The translations under genes and the position numbers were made by a program. Below are positions 13,370-13,539 of a stretch of DNA of 13,539 bases, in pieces; the first letter of the stretch is position 1, and every line of letters begins with the position of its first letter. The DNA comes from Chlamydiota bacterium (lineage in GTDB: Bacteria > Chlamydiota > Chlamydiia > Chlamydiales > Waddliaceae). The notes beneath the pieces are model-generated. The model made no database searches. It saw nothing but the letters and a program-made list of their open reading frames with translations, and was not told where the DNA came from. Location of the stretch: positions 1 through 13,539 of the forward strand of contig JAAKFP010000021.1 of NCBI GenBank assembly GCA_011065005.1, in the 5' to 3' direction.

Positions 13370-13399
13370 AACATACCATATTTTCGCAACTTTTGTCTA
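13370..13399 (-). promoter_or_regulatory. Likely promoter of the efp-epmA operon
   Basis: On the minus strand TAGACA (13394-13399) resembles a -35 box. It is followed after 18 bases by TATGTT (13370-13375), a fair -10 box. Transcription would start near 13363, giving a leader of about 37 bases that contains the AAAAAGG ribosome site. This is a consensus-based call only. Confidence 0.4.
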
Positions 13400-13539
13400 G
13401 AGGTAACGTTCAGACACAGCAATTCGGACTCCCTAGGGAGTCCTAGTAAATTCTTCCTTTTCCTCTAGGGAGAAAATCAGAAAAAATGTTTTATCAAATA
13501 AAAAATAAAGGACATAACGACACCGTTCGCTTATATTGT
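13400..13539. promoter_or_regulatory. Region upstream of efp: 18-bp palindrome and CTAG cluster
   Basis: No gene is seen here. GGACTCCCTAGGGAGTCC at 13426-13443 is a perfect palindrome, centred about 35-40 bases upstream of the proposed -35 box. CTAGGGAG recurs at 13465-13472, exactly 32 bases after the copy inside the palindrome (13433-13440), about three helical turns. Two more CTAG sites lie at 13397-13400 and 13443-13446. The palindrome has no T-run on either side, so an operator is more likely than a terminator. The last 60 bases are AT-rich and otherwise featureless. Confidence 0.45.

Noticed and set aside
13327..13422. N-terminal extension of EF-P
   Set aside because: The added residues do not resemble EF-P, contain the likely promoter -10 region, and the MAQIST start fits the family length and ribosome site.

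Overview
This window is dominated by one long plus-strand respiratory operon (about 371-10914), followed by a small repeat-flanked transposase locus and a minus-strand translation-factor pair. No ribosomal RNA is present to fix the taxonomy. The elongation factor P sequence reads, from memory, most like chlamydial EF-P (its second half closely resembles the chlamydial Efp2 type). The base composition is moderate and the genes have short spacers or overlaps. My best guess is an environmental member of the Chlamydiota or a related PVC-group bacterium. This is an inference; a protein search would settle it.

Layout. 1-370: non-coding leader with a 44-bp direct repeat, a long near-perfect inverted repeat, a 10-bp tandem duplication, a possible FNR-like site and a clear Shine-Dalgarno sequence. 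371-2206: GltD/DPD-like FAD-NAD(P)H oxidoreductase with extra ferredoxin clusters. 2220-2357: small CcoS-like membrane protein. 2369-2881: Rieske iron-sulfur protein. 2882-3070: about 90% purine tandem-repeat spacer. 3071-4396: one-piece cytochrome b (b6 plus subunit-IV type). 4412-7819: very large seven-haem cytochrome c with a C-terminal coiled coil. 7820-9241: cbb3 oxidase catalytic subunit CcoN. 9238-10518: CcoO with an insert of about 200 residues. 10515-10694: second CcoS/CcoQ-like peptide. 10687-10914: haem-free CcoP-like stub.

How the genes may work together. Rieske protein plus cytochrome b forms a quinol-oxidising core. The seven-haem protein stands where cytochrome c1 would be and can carry electrons across the periplasmic face. 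The cbb3 oxidase lacks its usual dihaem CcoP, so the multihaem protein may also replace that subunit. The NAD(P)H/FeS flavoprotein at the head of the operon could feed quinone, or exchange electrons with ferredoxin, on the cytoplasmic side. I therefore read the operon as a candidate NAD(P)H/quinol-to-oxygen bc-cbb3 supercomplex. Flavoprotein-containing Rieske/cytochrome b gene clusters are known from anammox planctomycetes, but joining one to a cbb3 oxidase in a single operon is the feature most worth following up.

10915-11806 is an accessory island. An IS200/Y1-type (RAYT-like) transposase on the minus strand lies between two inverted 97-bp REP-like arms (84/97 identical by my count). Further short-period repeats lie outside the arms. 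11807-13326 (minus strand) holds epmA and efp, the EF-P lysylation enzyme and its substrate. Upstream of them are a plausible promoter, a perfect 18-bp palindrome and a cluster of CTAG motifs. I could not recognise a convincing rho-independent terminator anywhere.
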